Positions 17,626-27,381 of a DNA stretch of 64,000 bases are shown piece after piece. The position numbers and the translations under genes were made by a program. The stretch comes from Alphaproteobacteria bacterium (GTDB lineage Bacteria; Pseudomonadota; Alphaproteobacteria; Micropepsales; Micropepsaceae): the NCBI GenBank assembly GCA_947465395.1, contig CANIAL010000007.1, positions 44,937 to 108,936 on the forward strand, written 5' to 3'. Every line of letters starts with the position of its first letter. The stretch's first letter is position 1. The notes beneath the pieces were generated by a model that did no database searches, was not told where the DNA came from, and saw nothing but the letters and a program-made list of their open reading frames with translations.

Positions 17626-19152
17626 TTACTTCCAAATGGGTTTGCCGGTTCCCGGCAAACCCAGGCGCGGCCATTTCTCGGTCACGGTGCGGACCACGTC
17701 GTCGTCCATCGTGATCTTGCGGCCCCATTCGCGATTGGTTTCCGGCGGCAGCTTGTTGGTGGCGTCCAGCCCGATCTTGCTGCCCAGTCCGCTGACGGGC
17801 GAGGCGAAGTCCAGGTAATCAATCGGCGTGTTCTCGATCACCGTGATGTCGCGCGCCGGGTCCATGCGGGTGGAGACGGCCCACATCACGTCTTTCCAGT
17901 CGCGCGCATTAATGTCGTCATCCACCACGATCACCCATTTGGTGTACATGAACTGGCGCAGGTACGACCACACCGCCATCATCACCCGCTTGGCATGGCC
18001 GGGGAACGCCTTCTTCATGCTGACCACCGCGATGCGGTAGCTGCAGCCTTCCGGCGGCAGCCAGAAATCCACGATCTCGGGAAATTGCTGCTTGATCAGC
18101 GGCACGAAGACTTCGTTCAGCGCCTCGCCCAGGATGGACGGCTCATCCGGCGGCCGCCCGGTATAGGTGGATAGGTAAATCGGATTCTTCCGCATGGTAA
18201 TGGCGGTGGCGGTGAAAACCGGAAACTGTTCCACCGCATTGTAATAGCCGGTATGATCGCCATAGGGGCCTTCGTCGCGGTAATCCGACAGCGACACGGT
18301 GCCTTCGATCACGATCTCGGCCTCGGCCGGTACTTTCAGCGGCTGGCTGACGCAATCGGCCAGCACCATCCGCTCGCCGCGCAGCAATCCCGCGAATTGA
18401 TACTCCGACAATGTTTCCGGCACCGGCGTGACTGCCGCCAGGATGATGCCGGGGTCCGCGCCCAGCACGATGGCGGCGGGCAACGGTTCCGGCTTCGCCG
18501 CGCCCCACCGCTGGTGATGCTGCGCGCCGCCGCGATGCTTCAGCCAGCGCATGATGGCCTGGTTCTTTCCCAAGACCTGCATGCGGTAGATGCCCAGATT
18601 GTAATTGTCTTCGCGCGCATCGCTGGGGCCCTTGGTCACCACCAGCGGCCAGGTGATCAGCGGCGCCGGTTCGCCCGGCCAGCAGGTCTGGATGGGCAGG
18701 CGCGACAGGTCGATGTCATCGCCGCGCCAGACGATCTCCTGGCAGGCAGGCTTGCCCACGGTTTTCGGCTTCATGGCCAGCACGGTTTTCACCAGCGGCA
18801 GCAATCCGGCCGCTTCGCTTAATGACCGCGGCGGCTGGGGCTGGCGAAGCTGCGCCAGCAATTCGCCCACCTCGCGCAAATCCAGCGCGGTGCTGCGTTC
18901 ACGATCTCCCATGGTCACGCCCATGGCCACGCGCTTGATGGTGCCGAACAGGTTGACCAGCACCGGCATGTCGCTGGGGCTGCCGTCCGCCTTGACGGGC
19001 TTTTCGAAGATCACCGCCGGGCCGCCTGCGGCAATCAGGCGGGTCTGGATCTCGGTCATCTCCAGCACGGTGGAGACGGGCTCGGTCACCCGCACCAATT
19101 CACCGGCCTGTTCCAGGCGCGCAATGAAATCCCGCAATGAGCGATACGGCAT
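17626..19152 (-). CDS. ubiD: UbiD-family decarboxylase (prenyl-4-hydroxybenzoate decarboxylase)
   Basis: UbiD removes the carboxyl group of polyprenyl-4-hydroxybenzoate in ubiquinone synthesis, using the prenylated FMN made by UbiX. The 508 residues from ATG 19152 match E. coli UbiD (497). The prFMN-site motif [15 protein letters not shown] contains the catalytic Glu region, and [10 protein letters not shown] and ILGEALNE are typical. ubiA lies in the same orientation 3.6 kb upstream, which supports a ubiquinone role. No ubiX is visible here. The two permease genes between ubiA and ubiD are unexplained. Only 5 bases separate it from the upstream permease. Confidence 0.92.
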   Translation of the reverse strand: MPYRSLRDFIARLEQAGELVRVTEPVSTVLEMTEIQTRLIAAGGPAVIFEKPVKADGSPSDMPVLVNLFGTIKRVAMGVTMGDRERSTALDLREVGELLAQLRQPQPPRSLSEAAGLLPLVKTVLAMKPKTVGKPACQEIVWRGDDIDLSRLPIQTCWPGEPAPLITWPLVVTKGPSDAREDNYNLGIYRMQVLGKNQAIMRWLKHRGGAQHHQRWGAAKPEPLPAAIVLGADPGIILAAVTPVPETLSEYQFAGLLRGERMVLADCVSQPLKVPAEAEIVIEGTVSLSDYRDEGPYGDHTGYYNAVEQFPVFTATAITMRKNPIYLSTYTGRPPDEPSILGEALNEVFVPLIKQQFPEIVDFWLPPEGCSYRIAVVSMKKAFPGHAKRVMMAVWSYLRQFMYTKWVIVVDDDINARDWKDVMWAVSTRMDPARDITVIENTPIDYLDFASPVSGLGSKIGLDATNKLPPETNREWGRKITMDDDVVRTVTEKWPRLGLPGTGKPIWK

Positions 19153-19157
19153 GAAAC

Positions 19158-20606
19158 TCAGCTTTCGTCGTTCGTCACGGACCATTTGAAGGGGGCCGCA
19201 TGGCGGATGCTATAGCTGAAATAGATCACCAGACCGATTGCTGTCCACACCACCAGCCGCGCCCAGGTGCCGTTGGACAGGCTGAACATCATCAGCCCGC
19301 AGGTGGCGATGCCGGCCGGGGCGGTGAACCACACATAAGGTGTGCGGAATTTGCGCTTTTTGTCCGGGGCCGTGTGGCGCAGTACCAATATGGCGGCGCA
19401 GACGGAAATAAAGGCCATCAGGGTGCCGATGGAGACCAGGTCAGCCAAAATATCCAGCGGGAAAAGGGCCGCGATCACCGCCCCCACCACACCGGTGATG
19501 ACGGTGCAAAGGGCGGGTGTGCGATAGCGCGGGTTGACGCGCGCAAAGACCGGCGGCAGGAAACCATCCCGCGCCATGCCGTAAAAGACGCGGCTTTGCC
19601 CATACATGGACCCGAACGCCACCGAGATCAGCCCCGCGATGGCTGCGATGTTCACCGGCAGAACCAGCCAGCGCAGTTCCGGCACTTTCTCCAGCGCGAA
19701 GGTCACCGGGTCGGCCACATCCAGCAAGTGAAAATCCACGATCCCGATCAGCACGATGGATATCAGCACATACAGCGACGTGCAGATGGCCAGCGCCGCC
19801 AGGATGCCGATGGCGACGTCGCGCTCGGGCTTGCGGGTTTCCTGCGCCGCCACCGACACGGTCTCGAACCCGATATAGGCGAAGAAGACGGTGCCCGACG
19901 CGGCCAGCACGCCGCTGGTGCCGAAATGGCCCCAGACGCCGGTGTTGGGCGGGATGAAGGGCGTCAGGTTTGCGGCCTGCACATACGGCAATCCGAACAG
20001 CACCACCAAAAGCACGATACCGACTTTCACCAGCACCATGGCGGCGTTGAAGCGGGCGGATTGACTGATCCCGATCACCAATATGGCGGTGATCAGCAGC
20101 AGCATCACGAAAGCGGGCAGGTTCATCACCGCGCCGGTCAGGTGCATGTCGGAAATGCCGGTCCCCGCGATGGGCGCATTGGCCCAGGCTTCGGGATAGC
20201 TGATCCCGAACCAGTGCAGCAGGTTCATGAAATAGCCCGACCATCCCGCCGCGACGGTGGAGGCAGAGACGCCGAACTCCAGCACCATGTTCCAGCCGAT
20301 GAACCAGGCCATGAAGCGGCCCATGGTGGCATAGGTATAGGTATAGGCGCTGCCCGCCTGCGGGATCATGGCGGCCAGTTCGGCGTAACACAGCGCGGCG
20401 AAGAAACAGCCCGTGGCGGCGATCACAAAGGACAGGATCACCGACGGCCCGGCATGCTGGGCCGAAACCGTGCCCGCGATCACGAAGATGCCCGCGCCGA
20501 TGGCCGCCCCCACCCCTATCAGGGTGAGGTGCAGCGGCCCCAGCGCGCGGTGAAGCTGCACATCTTCGGCAACAACCGGATTGAGAACGCGAAGAGGGTC
20601 GCTCAC
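19158..20606 (-). CDS. APC-family amino acid permease (a)
   Basis: This 482-residue transporter has about twelve membrane segments. The first helix carries the APC substrate-binding glycine motif [13 protein letters not shown], and the loop [13 protein letters not shown] is typical of the cationic amino acid transporter (CAT) branch. The [16 protein letters not shown] segment in helix 6 also fits. The start is GTG 20606, preceded by AAGG. It lies 10 bases after its paralog (b). A cationic or broad amino acid substrate is likely, but specificity cannot be read. Confidence 0.88.
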   Translation of the reverse strand: MSDPLRVLNPVVAEDVQLHRALGPLHLTLIGVGAAIGAGIFVIAGTVSAQHAGPSVILSFVIAATGCFFAALCYAELAAMIPQAGSAYTYTYATMGRFMAWFIGWNMVLEFGVSASTVAAGWSGYFMNLLHWFGISYPEAWANAPIAGTGISDMHLTGAVMNLPAFVMLLLITAILVIGISQSARFNAAMVLVKVGIVLLVVLFGLPYVQAANLTPFIPPNTGVWGHFGTSGVLAASGTVFFAYIGFETVSVAAQETRKPERDVAIGILAALAICTSLYVLISIVLIGIVDFHLLDVADPVTFALEKVPELRWLVLPVNIAAIAGLISVAFGSMYGQSRVFYGMARDGFLPPVFARVNPRYRTPALCTVITGVVGAVIAALFPLDILADLVSIGTLMAFISVCAAILVLRHTAPDKKRKFRTPYVWFTAPAGIATCGLMMFSLSNGTWARLVVWTAIGLVIYFSYSIRHAAPFKWSVTNDES

Positions 20607-20616
20607 GGCGACCTTC

Positions 20617-22050
20617 TTATGCCTCGTTCTTTATGATGTAGCGGCTGGGTCGCGTGTGCTTGGAGGAATAGAAGACGTAGATCAGCAACCCGATCACGGT
20701 CCAGACGCCCAGCCGCAGCCAGGTGTCCAGCGGCAGGAATGCCATCATGCCCACGCACATCACGATGCCCAAGGGCGCGGTCACCCAGACCAGCGGTGTC
20801 CGGAAAGGACGCTTGGCCAGCGGCGCACGCACGCGCAAGACCATCACGCCCACGCAGACAATGGCGAAGGCCGCCAATGTGCCGATGGAAACAAGCTGGC
20901 CCAATATGTCCAGCGGCAGGAAGCCCGCCATGATGGCCGAGAAGATGCCGCAGATGATCGAACCCTTCCACGGCGTGCGGAACCTGGGATGGATCTGGTT
21001 GAAGATGGGCGAGATCATGCCGTCGCGGCCCATGGCATAGAAGATGCGCGACTGGGCCAAGAGCAGCACCAGCACCACCGAGGCCAGACCCACCACCGCG
21101 CCCACATTCACCCATTGCGTCAGCCAGGCCGTGCCGGGCAGGGCTTCGACGGCCTTGCTGACAGGATGGGCGACGTTGAGGGTGGTGTAGTTGGCGATGC
21201 CGGTCAGCACCCAGGACATGACCATGTAGAGGAAGGTGCAGATGATCAGCGAACCCAGCATGCCAAGCGGAATGTCGCGCTGGGGATTCTTGGCTTCCTG
21301 CGCCGCCACGCTGACGGCGTCGAAACCGATATAGGCAAAGAACAATACGCCCGTGGCGCGGAAGACGCCGGTCCAGCCGAAATGGCCTACCTCGCCCGTG
21401 TTGGGCGGAATGAAGGGCACATGGTTTGCCGGCACCACGTAGGAGAAGCAGGCGAAAATTACCACCAGCACGATGGCCAGCTTGATCACCACCATGGCGT
21501 TGTTGAAATTGGCCGAGGCTTGCACGCCGATCACCAGGATGGCGGTGATGAAGGCGACCAGCAGCACGGCGGGCAGGTTGATGTAAGAGCCGGTGGCCAC
21601 GAATTCGTTGAAGCTATGCATGGCCATGGGCGCGCCATTGAACATGGCGGGAATGGGCAGGCCGATATGCGACATGAAATCGTTGAAATAGCCCGACCAG
21701 CCCACCGCCACGGTGGAGGAGGCGGCGAGATATTCCAGCACCAGGTTCCAGCCAATGATCCAGCCCACGAACTTGCCCAATGTGGCATAGGTGTAGGTAT
21801 AGGCGCTGCCCGCCACGGGGATCATGCTGGCGAATTCGGAATAACAAAGCCCGGCGAAGAGACAGCCAAGGCCCGCAATGGCGAAGGAATAGACCACGCC
21901 CGGTCCGGCGAAGGTCGCGGCGGCCTGGCCTGTCAGCACGAAGATGCCCGCGCCGATGATGCAGCCGATGCCCAGCGAAATAAGGTGGAATGGCCCCAGC
22001 GAACGCTTCAGATCGCCTTCGTCATACGGATTCACCGGTGTATCAGACAT
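20617..22050 (-). CDS. APC-family amino acid permease (b)
   Basis: A 477-residue paralog of the adjacent permease, with the same blocks: GCIIGAGIFVLTG in helix 1, [13 protein letters not shown], and FFAYIGFDAVSVAAQE. The strong similarity in every helix and the shared orientation point to a tandem duplication, already well diverged. ATG 22050 follows an AAGGGGG ribosome-binding site. A 91-base gap separates it from the upstream methyltransferase gene, so a separate promoter for the permease-permease-ubiD unit is possible. Confidence 0.88.
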   Translation of the reverse strand: MSDTPVNPYDEGDLKRSLGPFHLISLGIGCIIGAGIFVLTGQAAATFAGPGVVYSFAIAGLGCLFAGLCYSEFASMIPVAGSAYTYTYATLGKFVGWIIGWNLVLEYLAASSTVAVGWSGYFNDFMSHIGLPIPAMFNGAPMAMHSFNEFVATGSYINLPAVLLVAFITAILVIGVQASANFNNAMVVIKLAIVLVVIFACFSYVVPANHVPFIPPNTGEVGHFGWTGVFRATGVLFFAYIGFDAVSVAAQEAKNPQRDIPLGMLGSLIICTFLYMVMSWVLTGIANYTTLNVAHPVSKAVEALPGTAWLTQWVNVGAVVGLASVVLVLLLAQSRIFYAMGRDGMISPIFNQIHPRFRTPWKGSIICGIFSAIMAGFLPLDILGQLVSIGTLAAFAIVCVGVMVLRVRAPLAKRPFRTPLVWVTAPLGIVMCVGMMAFLPLDTWLRLGVWTVIGLLIYVFYSSKHTRPSRYIIKNEA

Positions 22051-22141
22051 GCCCAAGCCCCCTTAAGACCGGGCCATACTGGCAGAGGGTCCGCCCGCCG
22101 CCTAGCCCCGGGCGGGCCTCCATTTGCCTGATTTTTTTGGA

Positions 22142-22792
22142 CTATTCCGAAAGGGGGCGATCCAGCCGCCAGACACCGGTGGCGCGGATTTCGCTGTCCT
22201 CCAGCTCGCGCGTGGTCTGGACATTATAAAGGGCAAGGCGCGTGAGGCCGGTCTTGGGAAAATAGCTGCGCCCCGGATCGCCCAGAAGAATGTCGGCGTC
22301 CGCGCTTTTCACCCAGGCCAGCAGGCGTTCGGCCAGCGGCCGCTCATAGCAAAGATCGCCCAGCAGGATCACGTCAAAAGGCAAAGGCGCGCCGATCATG
22401 TCGGTGCTGGTGATGGTAAGGGTGAGATTGTTGGCGCGTGCGTTCAGCGCGATGGCGGCGGCGGCGAAGACATCAATGTCGGCGGCCGTCACATGCGCGG
22501 CGCCCGCCATCGCCGCCGCCAGGCCCACAAGGCCTGAGCCGGAGCCGAAATCCAGCACCCGCTTGCCCGCGACCAATGCGGGATTGTCCAGGATGTAACG
22601 CGCCAGCGCCTGTCCGCCCGCCCAGGCGAATGCCCAATAGGGCGGCGGCACACCCATCTCTGAAAGTTCTTCTTCCGTGGCGCGCCATAGCGGCACCACT
22701 TCGCTGGCAAGGTACAGTGATAGCTCCGGCACCAGCGGCGGCGCCATCAGCCGCGCATGGGTGCTGACAAAATCGGCGGGGATTTGTGTCAT
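22142..22792 (-). CDS. Class I SAM-dependent methyltransferase, protein-lysine type
   Basis: This 216-residue methyltransferase has the SAM motif I VLDFGSGSGLVGLAAAMAG and the post-motif acidic residue in AADIDVFA. The N-terminal part (APPLVPELSLYLAS, PPPYWAFAWAGGQALARYI) resembles the branch that includes PrmA-like and ETFB-lysine methyltransferases. That branch assignment is from memory of the motif, not a search. Its ATG overlaps the ubiA stop as ATGA. It is not an obvious ubiquinone methyltransferase (UbiG/UbiE). Confidence 0.78.
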   Translation of the reverse strand: MTQIPADFVSTHARLMAPPLVPELSLYLASEVVPLWRATEEELSEMGVPPPYWAFAWAGGQALARYILDNPALVAGKRVLDFGSGSGLVGLAAAMAGAAHVTAADIDVFAAAAIALNARANNLTLTITSTDMIGAPLPFDVILLGDLCYERPLAERLLAWVKSADADILLGDPGRSYFPKTGLTRLALYNVQTTRELEDSEIRATGVWRLDRPLSE

Positions 22793-23727
22793 CCCAGCCA
22801 GACGGCCACGGCAAACGCCGCGGCCAGAAGTGCGCCGGTGGTGCGGTTGGCGCGGAACAGCATCAGGCAATTCTGGGAATCGCCGATCACCAGCTTGCGC
22901 GTCTGCCACAGCATGTGCGCGCCCGCAGCCAGCATTACGATGCCGAACGGCCAGGGCGCGTGTTCGGTGAAGCCGGCCGCCAGTATCAAGGTGAAGGAGA
23001 TGGCGTAAAACCGCTTGATCCAGACGGCGCTTTTCGCGCCCAGCAGCCGGGCGGTGGATTTGACGCCGATCAGCGCGTCGTCTTCCTTGTCCTGGTGGGC
23101 ATAGATGGTGTCATAGCCAAGCGTCCAGAACACCAGTCCGGCATACAGCATCAGGTCGGCAATATCCGTACGGCCCGTCTCCGCCGCGAAACCCAGCAGC
23201 GCGCCCCAGTTGAATGTCAGACCCAGCCAGGCCTGGGGCCACCAGGTGATGCGCTTCATGTAGGGATATGCCGCCACCAGCAGCAGCGAGCCGGCGCCCA
23301 GATAATAAGCATAGCGGTTGAACTGGATCAGGATCAGCAGCGCGATGGAACACAGTCCCACCGTGAAAAGTGCGGCATGGGTAACACTGACCGCGCCGGA
23401 CGGAATGGGGCGGCCGCGCGTGCGCGCCACCGAGGCGTCAATGCGCCGGTCCACGATGTCGTTGAATGTGCAGCCCGCGCCCCGCATGATGACAGCGCCC
23501 ACCCCGAACAGGATCACATAATAGAAGTCACGCCAGTCGGTGAAGCTGCGGTCTTCCGACATGGCCCCCAGCATCAGCCCCAGCATGCAGGGCCAGAACA
23601 GCAGCCAGATGCCGATGGGCCGGTCCAGCCGCATCAGCACGGCAAAGGGCCGCAAGCGCGGCGGCAAGCCGGCCACCCAGCTTTGCGGCACGGCGTCAGC
23701 AGGATGCACTTGCGAATTCTGGTCCAT
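22789..23727 (-). CDS. ubiA: 4-hydroxybenzoate polyprenyltransferase
   Basis: UbiA attaches the polyprenyl tail to 4-hydroxybenzoate in ubiquinone synthesis, in the inner membrane. The 312 residues contain about eight membrane segments and the two Asp-rich Mg-diphosphate motifs, NDIVDRRID and DTIYAHQDKEDD. The start is ATG 23727; the divergent rsmE gene begins only 17 bases away. It is co-oriented with ubiD farther down the same strand. Confidence 0.94.
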   Translation of the reverse strand: MDQNSQVHPADAVPQSWVAGLPPRLRPFAVLMRLDRPIGIWLLFWPCMLGLMLGAMSEDRSFTDWRDFYYVILFGVGAVIMRGAGCTFNDIVDRRIDASVARTRGRPIPSGAVSVTHAALFTVGLCSIALLILIQFNRYAYYLGAGSLLLVAAYPYMKRITWWPQAWLGLTFNWGALLGFAAETGRTDIADLMLYAGLVFWTLGYDTIYAHQDKEDDALIGVKSTARLLGAKSAVWIKRFYAISFTLILAAGFTEHAPWPFGIVMLAAGAHMLWQTRKLVIGDSQNCLMLFRANRTTGALLAAAFAVAVWLG

Positions 23728-23744
23728 CAAGGCTCAACTGTGGC

Positions 23745-24485
23745 ATGGCGGGTGACGATGCAACAATAGAATATGCGGGTGGCGGGGTGCGCCTGTTCGT
23801 GGATGCGCCGCTGGTGGCTGGCGCGGCGGTTCCGCTGGATGAAGGCCAGGCGCATTACCTCATCCATGTCATGCGGGCCAAGGCAGGTGCGCGCGTGCGC
23901 CTGTTCAATGGCCGGGACGGGGAATGGCTGGCGGAAATCGCGTCGGTCGCCAAGCGTGGCGTTATTTTAAATTGCCTGGCGCAAACCCGCATGCAGGCGG
24001 GCGAGCCGGATGTCTGGCTGTGTTTCGCGCCCGTGAAAAAAACGCCGTCGGATTATCTGGTGCAGAAAGCGACTGAACTTGGCACATCGACCTTGTGGCC
24101 CATCTTCACGGCCCGCACCATCGTCAGCCGCATCAACCAGGAACGTCTGCGCGCCAATGTGGTGGAAGCAGCGGAACAGTCGGGGCGTTTGACATTGCCC
24201 GAGATTCACGAAGCCACGTCATTGGACAGGATGCTGGCGGCCTGGCCACGCGAACGGCGCATCTATTTCTGCGACGAAGGCGGCGACGCCAAGCCGTTGG
24301 CGGAGGCGGTGAAGGCCGGACCCGCCGCCATCCTGACCGGGCCGGAAGGCGGCTTTGATCCGCGCGAGCGGGAAAAATTGCGGGCTTCAGATTTCGTGAC
24401 GCCGGTGACATTGGGCCCGCGCATCCTGCGCGCTGACACCGCTGCCCTGGCGGCGCTGGCGGTCTTTCAATCCGTGCGTGAATAA
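23745..24485 (+). CDS. rsmE: 16S rRNA (uracil-1498-N3)-methyltransferase
   Basis: RsmE methylates N3 of U1498 in 16S rRNA. The 246-residue protein has the N-terminal PUA-like domain (HYLIHVMRAKAGARVRLFNGRDGEWLA) and the C-terminal SPOUT methyltransferase knot with its signatures ILTGPEGGFDPRE and LGPRILRADTA. The order ubiA-rsmE-(gshA), in divergent arrangement, is widespread in alphaproteobacteria. Here four bases separate it from the convergent SRPBCC gene, and the SRPBCC/ArsR unit sits between rsmE and gshA. Confidence 0.94.
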   Translation: MAGDDATIEYAGGGVRLFVDAPLVAGAAVPLDEGQAHYLIHVMRAKAGARVRLFNGRDGEWLAEIASVAKRGVILNCLAQTRMQAGEPDVWLCFAPVKKTPSDYLVQKATELGTSTLWPIFTARTIVSRINQERLRANVVEAAEQSGRLTLPEIHEATSLDRMLAAWPRERRIYFCDEGGDAKPLAEAVKAGPAAILTGPEGGFDPREREKLRASDFVTPVTLGPRILRADTAALAALAVFQSVRE

Positions 24486-24488
24486 CGC

Positions 24489-25028
24489 TCAGGCATATCG
24501 CTTGTCATAGATGCCGTCATAGCGCCGCCAGACATCCCAGAAGCCGTCGGGATCGCGGCCATTGGCCTTTTCCACCAATATCGCCAGATGCGCGTGCCAG
24601 CCGCCGGAAATATCCAGCGCATAGGCGCGGTTGGGGATCTTGGAATGGGTGAGGGTGAGGCGCACCTTGTCGCCCGCTTCTTCCTTCAGGCGAAACTCGA
24701 CCTCCGACGCACCGTCCGGGCCTTCACCAAATGTGTAGACGATGCGCCTGGGTGGCTCGAAGGCCAGCAGCGTGGATTTTCCGACATGGCCCGTCTTGTC
24801 CATCTCGATGAATTTTTCCGGGGGCACGGAAGGCTTGGGAGAAAGATTCTGGTGCTTGAAGCGCAGTTCGAATTTTTCGCCGGGCTTTGCAGGCAGGTCA
24901 CCGGAGGCGAACCATTCGCCGCGTTTCTTGCCGTCGGCCAGATAATCCCAGATGCGCTCTATGGGGCCGGGCAGCAGGCGCTCAAAGCGGACCGTGTGCG
25001 CATCAATCAACTGGCCATATTCGTCCAT
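24489..25028 (-). CDS. SRPBCC (AHSA1-like) family protein 1
   Basis: This 179-residue protein has the START/SRPBCC fold signature of the AHSA1 group: LPGPIERIWDYLADGKKRGEWFASG near the N-terminus, a central EFRLKEE strand region, and LDISGGWHAHLAIL leading to the C-terminal helix. Such proteins bind hydrophobic ligands; many are encoded with an ArsR regulator, as here. It is third in the arsR-SRPBCC-SRPBCC unit, 4 bases after SRPBCC 2. ATG 25028 was chosen because the longer frame overlaps the upstream gene. Confidence 0.85.
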   Translation of the reverse strand: MDEYGQLIDAHTVRFERLLPGPIERIWDYLADGKKRGEWFASGDLPAKPGEKFELRFKHQNLSPKPSVPPEKFIEMDKTGHVGKSTLLAFEPPRRIVYTFGEGPDGASEVEFRLKEEAGDKVRLTLTHSKIPNRAYALDISGGWHAHLAILVEKANGRDPDGFWDVWRRYDGIYDKRYA

Positions 25029-25032
25029 CACA

Positions 25033-25527
25033 TCACCTTTTGAGGTTGGAAAGATCCACGCCATATTGCGCGGCATTCTTGGGAAAGAGATCGCTGCGTT
25101 TTGGGGATTCGTCCGCCAGGCCTGCTTCCACCAGATCCAGCATGGTGTGCCAGCCCATCATGGTCTGGTTCTGCATCGTGGGCGGAATGGGACGGTGGGT
25201 TAGCGTAAGGCAGGTCTCGCCACCCTTCGCCTCCAGCGCCAGCTCCAGATACGATACCGGCCATTTCGAATGCGCATCGCCGGGTTCAAAGACATTCCAG
25301 GTGTAGGCAAGAAGCGACTGGGGCCGCCACGCCGTGACCACGCCCCGTATATGCCCGCCTATCAATGAAACCGCGCCGCCCTCACGCGGCTCGATCGCGC
25401 CTTCGCCATGCCATTCGGGCAGGCGCGACGGCTCTGTCAGGAATTCCCAGACCCGTTCCGGCGTTGCCGCCAGCATGCGGGTGAAGCGCACGGCATTCTC
25501 GGCAATCACTTCCCCGCGCGCGCTCAT
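25033..25527 (-). CDS. SRPBCC (AHSA1-like) family protein 2
   Basis: This 164-residue SRPBCC protein has the family pattern ATPERVWEFLTEPSRLPEWHGEG at the N-terminus and HTMLDLVEAGL at the C-terminal helix. It is only distantly similar to SRPBCC 1. The start overlaps the arsR stop as ATGA (25524-25527), so it should be co-translated with the regulator. The ligand or enzymatic role is unknown. Confidence 0.85.
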   Translation of the reverse strand: MSARGEVIAENAVRFTRMLAATPERVWEFLTEPSRLPEWHGEGAIEPREGGAVSLIGGHIRGVVTAWRPQSLLAYTWNVFEPGDAHSKWPVSYLELALEAKGGETCLTLTHRPIPPTMQNQTMMGWHTMLDLVEAGLADESPKRSDLFPKNAAQYGVDLSNLKR

Positions 25528-25856
25528 GGCTTTTCCTTTTTCAGCGCCACTTCCAGCGCGTCCAGGCGCGGATTCCAGAAGCTTCGGATATGCGCCAGCC
25601 AGTCGGCCAGGCCCGCCACGCCATCCGGGTCCAGTTCGTAGATGCGCTTTTGGGCCTCAGCCCTTACCCGCACCAGCCGCGCGGCTTTCAGGGTTTTCAG
25701 ATGCTGGGAAATGGCCGGTGCGCTGAGGGCAAAGCGCCCGGCGATATCGCCCGAACACAGCGCCCCTTCGGCCAGCATTTCCACGATGCGCTGGCGGGTT
25801 GGGTCCGCCAGGGCGGCGAAGGGGAGGGCAGAAATGGGCGCTGCGGCGAGGTTCAT
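25524..25856 (-). CDS. ArsR-family transcriptional regulator
   Basis: This 110-residue winged-helix repressor has the ArsR signature ADPTRQRIVEMLAEG, the recognition helix LSAPAISQHLKTLKAARLV and the wing VRAEAQKRIYELDP. There is no CxCxxC metal site, so it is not an arsenic or metal sensor of the classical kind. It heads the arsR-SRPBCC-SRPBCC unit. A 12-base palindrome overlaps its predicted -35 region, which suggests autoregulation. The promoter geometry places the transcription start at the ATG itself, and there is no ribosome-binding site. Confidence 0.88.
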   Translation of the reverse strand: MNLAAAPISALPFAALADPTRQRIVEMLAEGALCSGDIAGRFALSAPAISQHLKTLKAARLVRVRAEAQKRIYELDPDGVAGLADWLAHIRSFWNPRLDALEVALKKEKP

Positions 25857-25862
25857 GGCATT

Positions 25863-25891
25863 ATATTTGCGTATGAACTTAATTAAGTCAA
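25863..25891 (-). promoter_or_regulatory. Predicted arsR promoter, leaderless geometry
   Basis: On the minus strand TTGACT (plus 25886-25891) and AAATAT (plus 25863-25868) are 17 bases apart. Six bases then precede the A of ATG 25856, so transcription would begin at the start codon. No Shine-Dalgarno-like sequence is present. Confidence 0.5.
25877..25888. promoter_or_regulatory. Candidate ArsR operator palindrome
   Basis: ACTTAATTAAGT is a perfect 12-base palindrome lying over the predicted -35 element and spacer of the arsR promoter, 21 bases upstream of the ATG. This is the expected site for an autoregulating ArsR repressor. Confidence 0.5.
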
Positions 25892-25981
25892 TACAAAAAT
25901 ACAGGGAGTTTTGCAGGCCTCCTTGCACCGCCACAATCTCGCCACTACCTGTAAATCCCTCTCCATCTTCGGGAACACAGC

Positions 25982-27346
25982 ATGTCCATTCCGCAGTCCG
26001 CCGGCGGCCTGATCGAAAGCCGCGACGACCTGGTGCGGCACCTTTCCAAGGGCTGCAAGCCGGTCAGCGAATGGCGCATCGGCACCGAGCACGAGAAGTT
26101 CGTCTATGACTGCAAGACCCACAAACCCATTCCCTATGACGGCAAGCCCGGCATTCGCCAGCTGCTGGAGGGGATGACCCGTTTCGGCTGGAAGCCGGTG
26201 ATGGAGGGCGAAAACATCATCGGCCACACGCTGAACGGCGCATACCTGTCGCTGGAGCCGGGCGGGCAGTTCGAATTGTCGGGTGCGGCGCTGAAATCCA
26301 TCCATGAAACCTGCGCCGAAGTGAACACGCATCTGGACCAGGTGCGCGCTGTCGCCAATGAACTGAATTTCGGCGTGCTGGGCTTGGGCTATGCGCCAAG
26401 CTGGTCGCTGGACGAAGTGCCGGTGATGCCCAAGGGGCGCTACCAGATCATGCGCCGCTACATGCCCAAGGTGGGCGCATACGGCCTGGACATGATGTTC
26501 CGCACCTGCACCGTGCAGGTGAATCTGGATTTTGAATCCGAAGCCGACATGGTGAAGAAATTCCGCGTCGGCCTGGCGTTGCAGCCGGTGACATCGGCGC
26601 TGCTGGCCAATTCGCCCTTCCGCGAAGGCCGACCCAACGGATTTCTTTCATACCGCAGCCAGGTCTGGACGGATGTGGACAATGCGCGTTCCGGTATGCT
26701 GCCCTGGGTGTTCGAGGACGGTATGTCGTTCGAGCGTTACGTGGATTACGCGCTGGATGTGCCCATGTATTTCGTCTATCGGGACGGCAAGTATCATGAC
26801 GTGGCGGGCAAGAGCTTCCGCGATTTCCTGGAACGCAAGATTCCCGAAGTAGCCCAGTTCACGCCATCCATGAGCGACTGGGCCGATCACCTGACCACCA
26901 TCTTCCCCGAAGTGCGGCTGAAGCAATTCCTGGAAATGCGCGGCGCCGATGCCGGGCAATGGCGACGCATCTGCGGCATGCCCGCGCTGTGGGTGGGCAT
27001 TTTCTATGACAGCGTGGCGCTGGATGCCGCCTGGGACATGGTCAAGGACTGGACCACCGAGGAACGCCAGGCCCTGCGCGATGCGGTGCCGAAACAGGGT
27101 TTCCGCGCACCCTTCCGCAATACCAATGCGCTGGAGCTGGCGCGCCGCATGCTGGAGATTTCCACCGCCGGGCTTAACCGCCGCGCCTCGCTGGATGCGG
27201 CGGGCATGAGCGAGGATGGTTTCCTGAACCCCTTGCGCGAACTGGTTGCGCGTGGGAAAACGCGTGCCGAGGAATTGCTGCACAGCTACCACAATGAGTG
27301 GAACGGCGATCTCTCGCGTGTGTTCAAGGAATATAATTTCCTCTAA
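25982..27346 (+). CDS. gshA: Glutamate-cysteine ligase
   Basis: GshA makes gamma-glutamylcysteine, the first step of glutathione synthesis. The 454-residue protein belongs to the plant/alphaproteobacterial GCS2 type, with the signatures EWRIGTEHEKFVYD, LSLEPGGQFELSGA and FRTCTVQVNLDF. The length is normal for this type. A hairpin terminator follows within 4 bases of the stop. In many alphaproteobacteria gshA lies right after rsmE; here the arsR/SRPBCC unit intervenes on the opposite strand. Confidence 0.94.
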   Translation: MSIPQSAGGLIESRDDLVRHLSKGCKPVSEWRIGTEHEKFVYDCKTHKPIPYDGKPGIRQLLEGMTRFGWKPVMEGENIIGHTLNGAYLSLEPGGQFELSGAALKSIHETCAEVNTHLDQVRAVANELNFGVLGLGYAPSWSLDEVPVMPKGRYQIMRRYMPKVGAYGLDMMFRTCTVQVNLDFESEADMVKKFRVGLALQPVTSALLANSPFREGRPNGFLSYRSQVWTDVDNARSGMLPWVFEDGMSFERYVDYALDVPMYFVYRDGKYHDVAGKSFRDFLERKIPEVAQFTPSMSDWADHLTTIFPEVRLKQFLEMRGADAGQWRRICGMPALWVGIFYDSVALDAAWDMVKDWTTEERQALRDAVPKQGFRAPFRNTNALELARRMLEISTAGLNRRASLDAAGMSEDGFLNPLRELVARGKTRAEELLHSYHNEWNGDLSRVFKEYNFL

Positions 27347-27349
27347 ATA

Positions 27350-27381
27350 AAAAGCGCCCCATCTTGCGATGAGGCGCTTTT
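27350..27381. terminator. Bidirectional intrinsic terminator after gshA
   Basis: AAAAGCGCCCCATC (27350-27363), loop TTGC, and GATGAGGCGCTTTT (27368-27381) form a 14-base stem with one mismatch. A U-run follows in either direction (TTTT on plus, TTTTTATTT on minus), so it can serve gshA and the facing aminotransferase gene. Confidence 0.8.
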
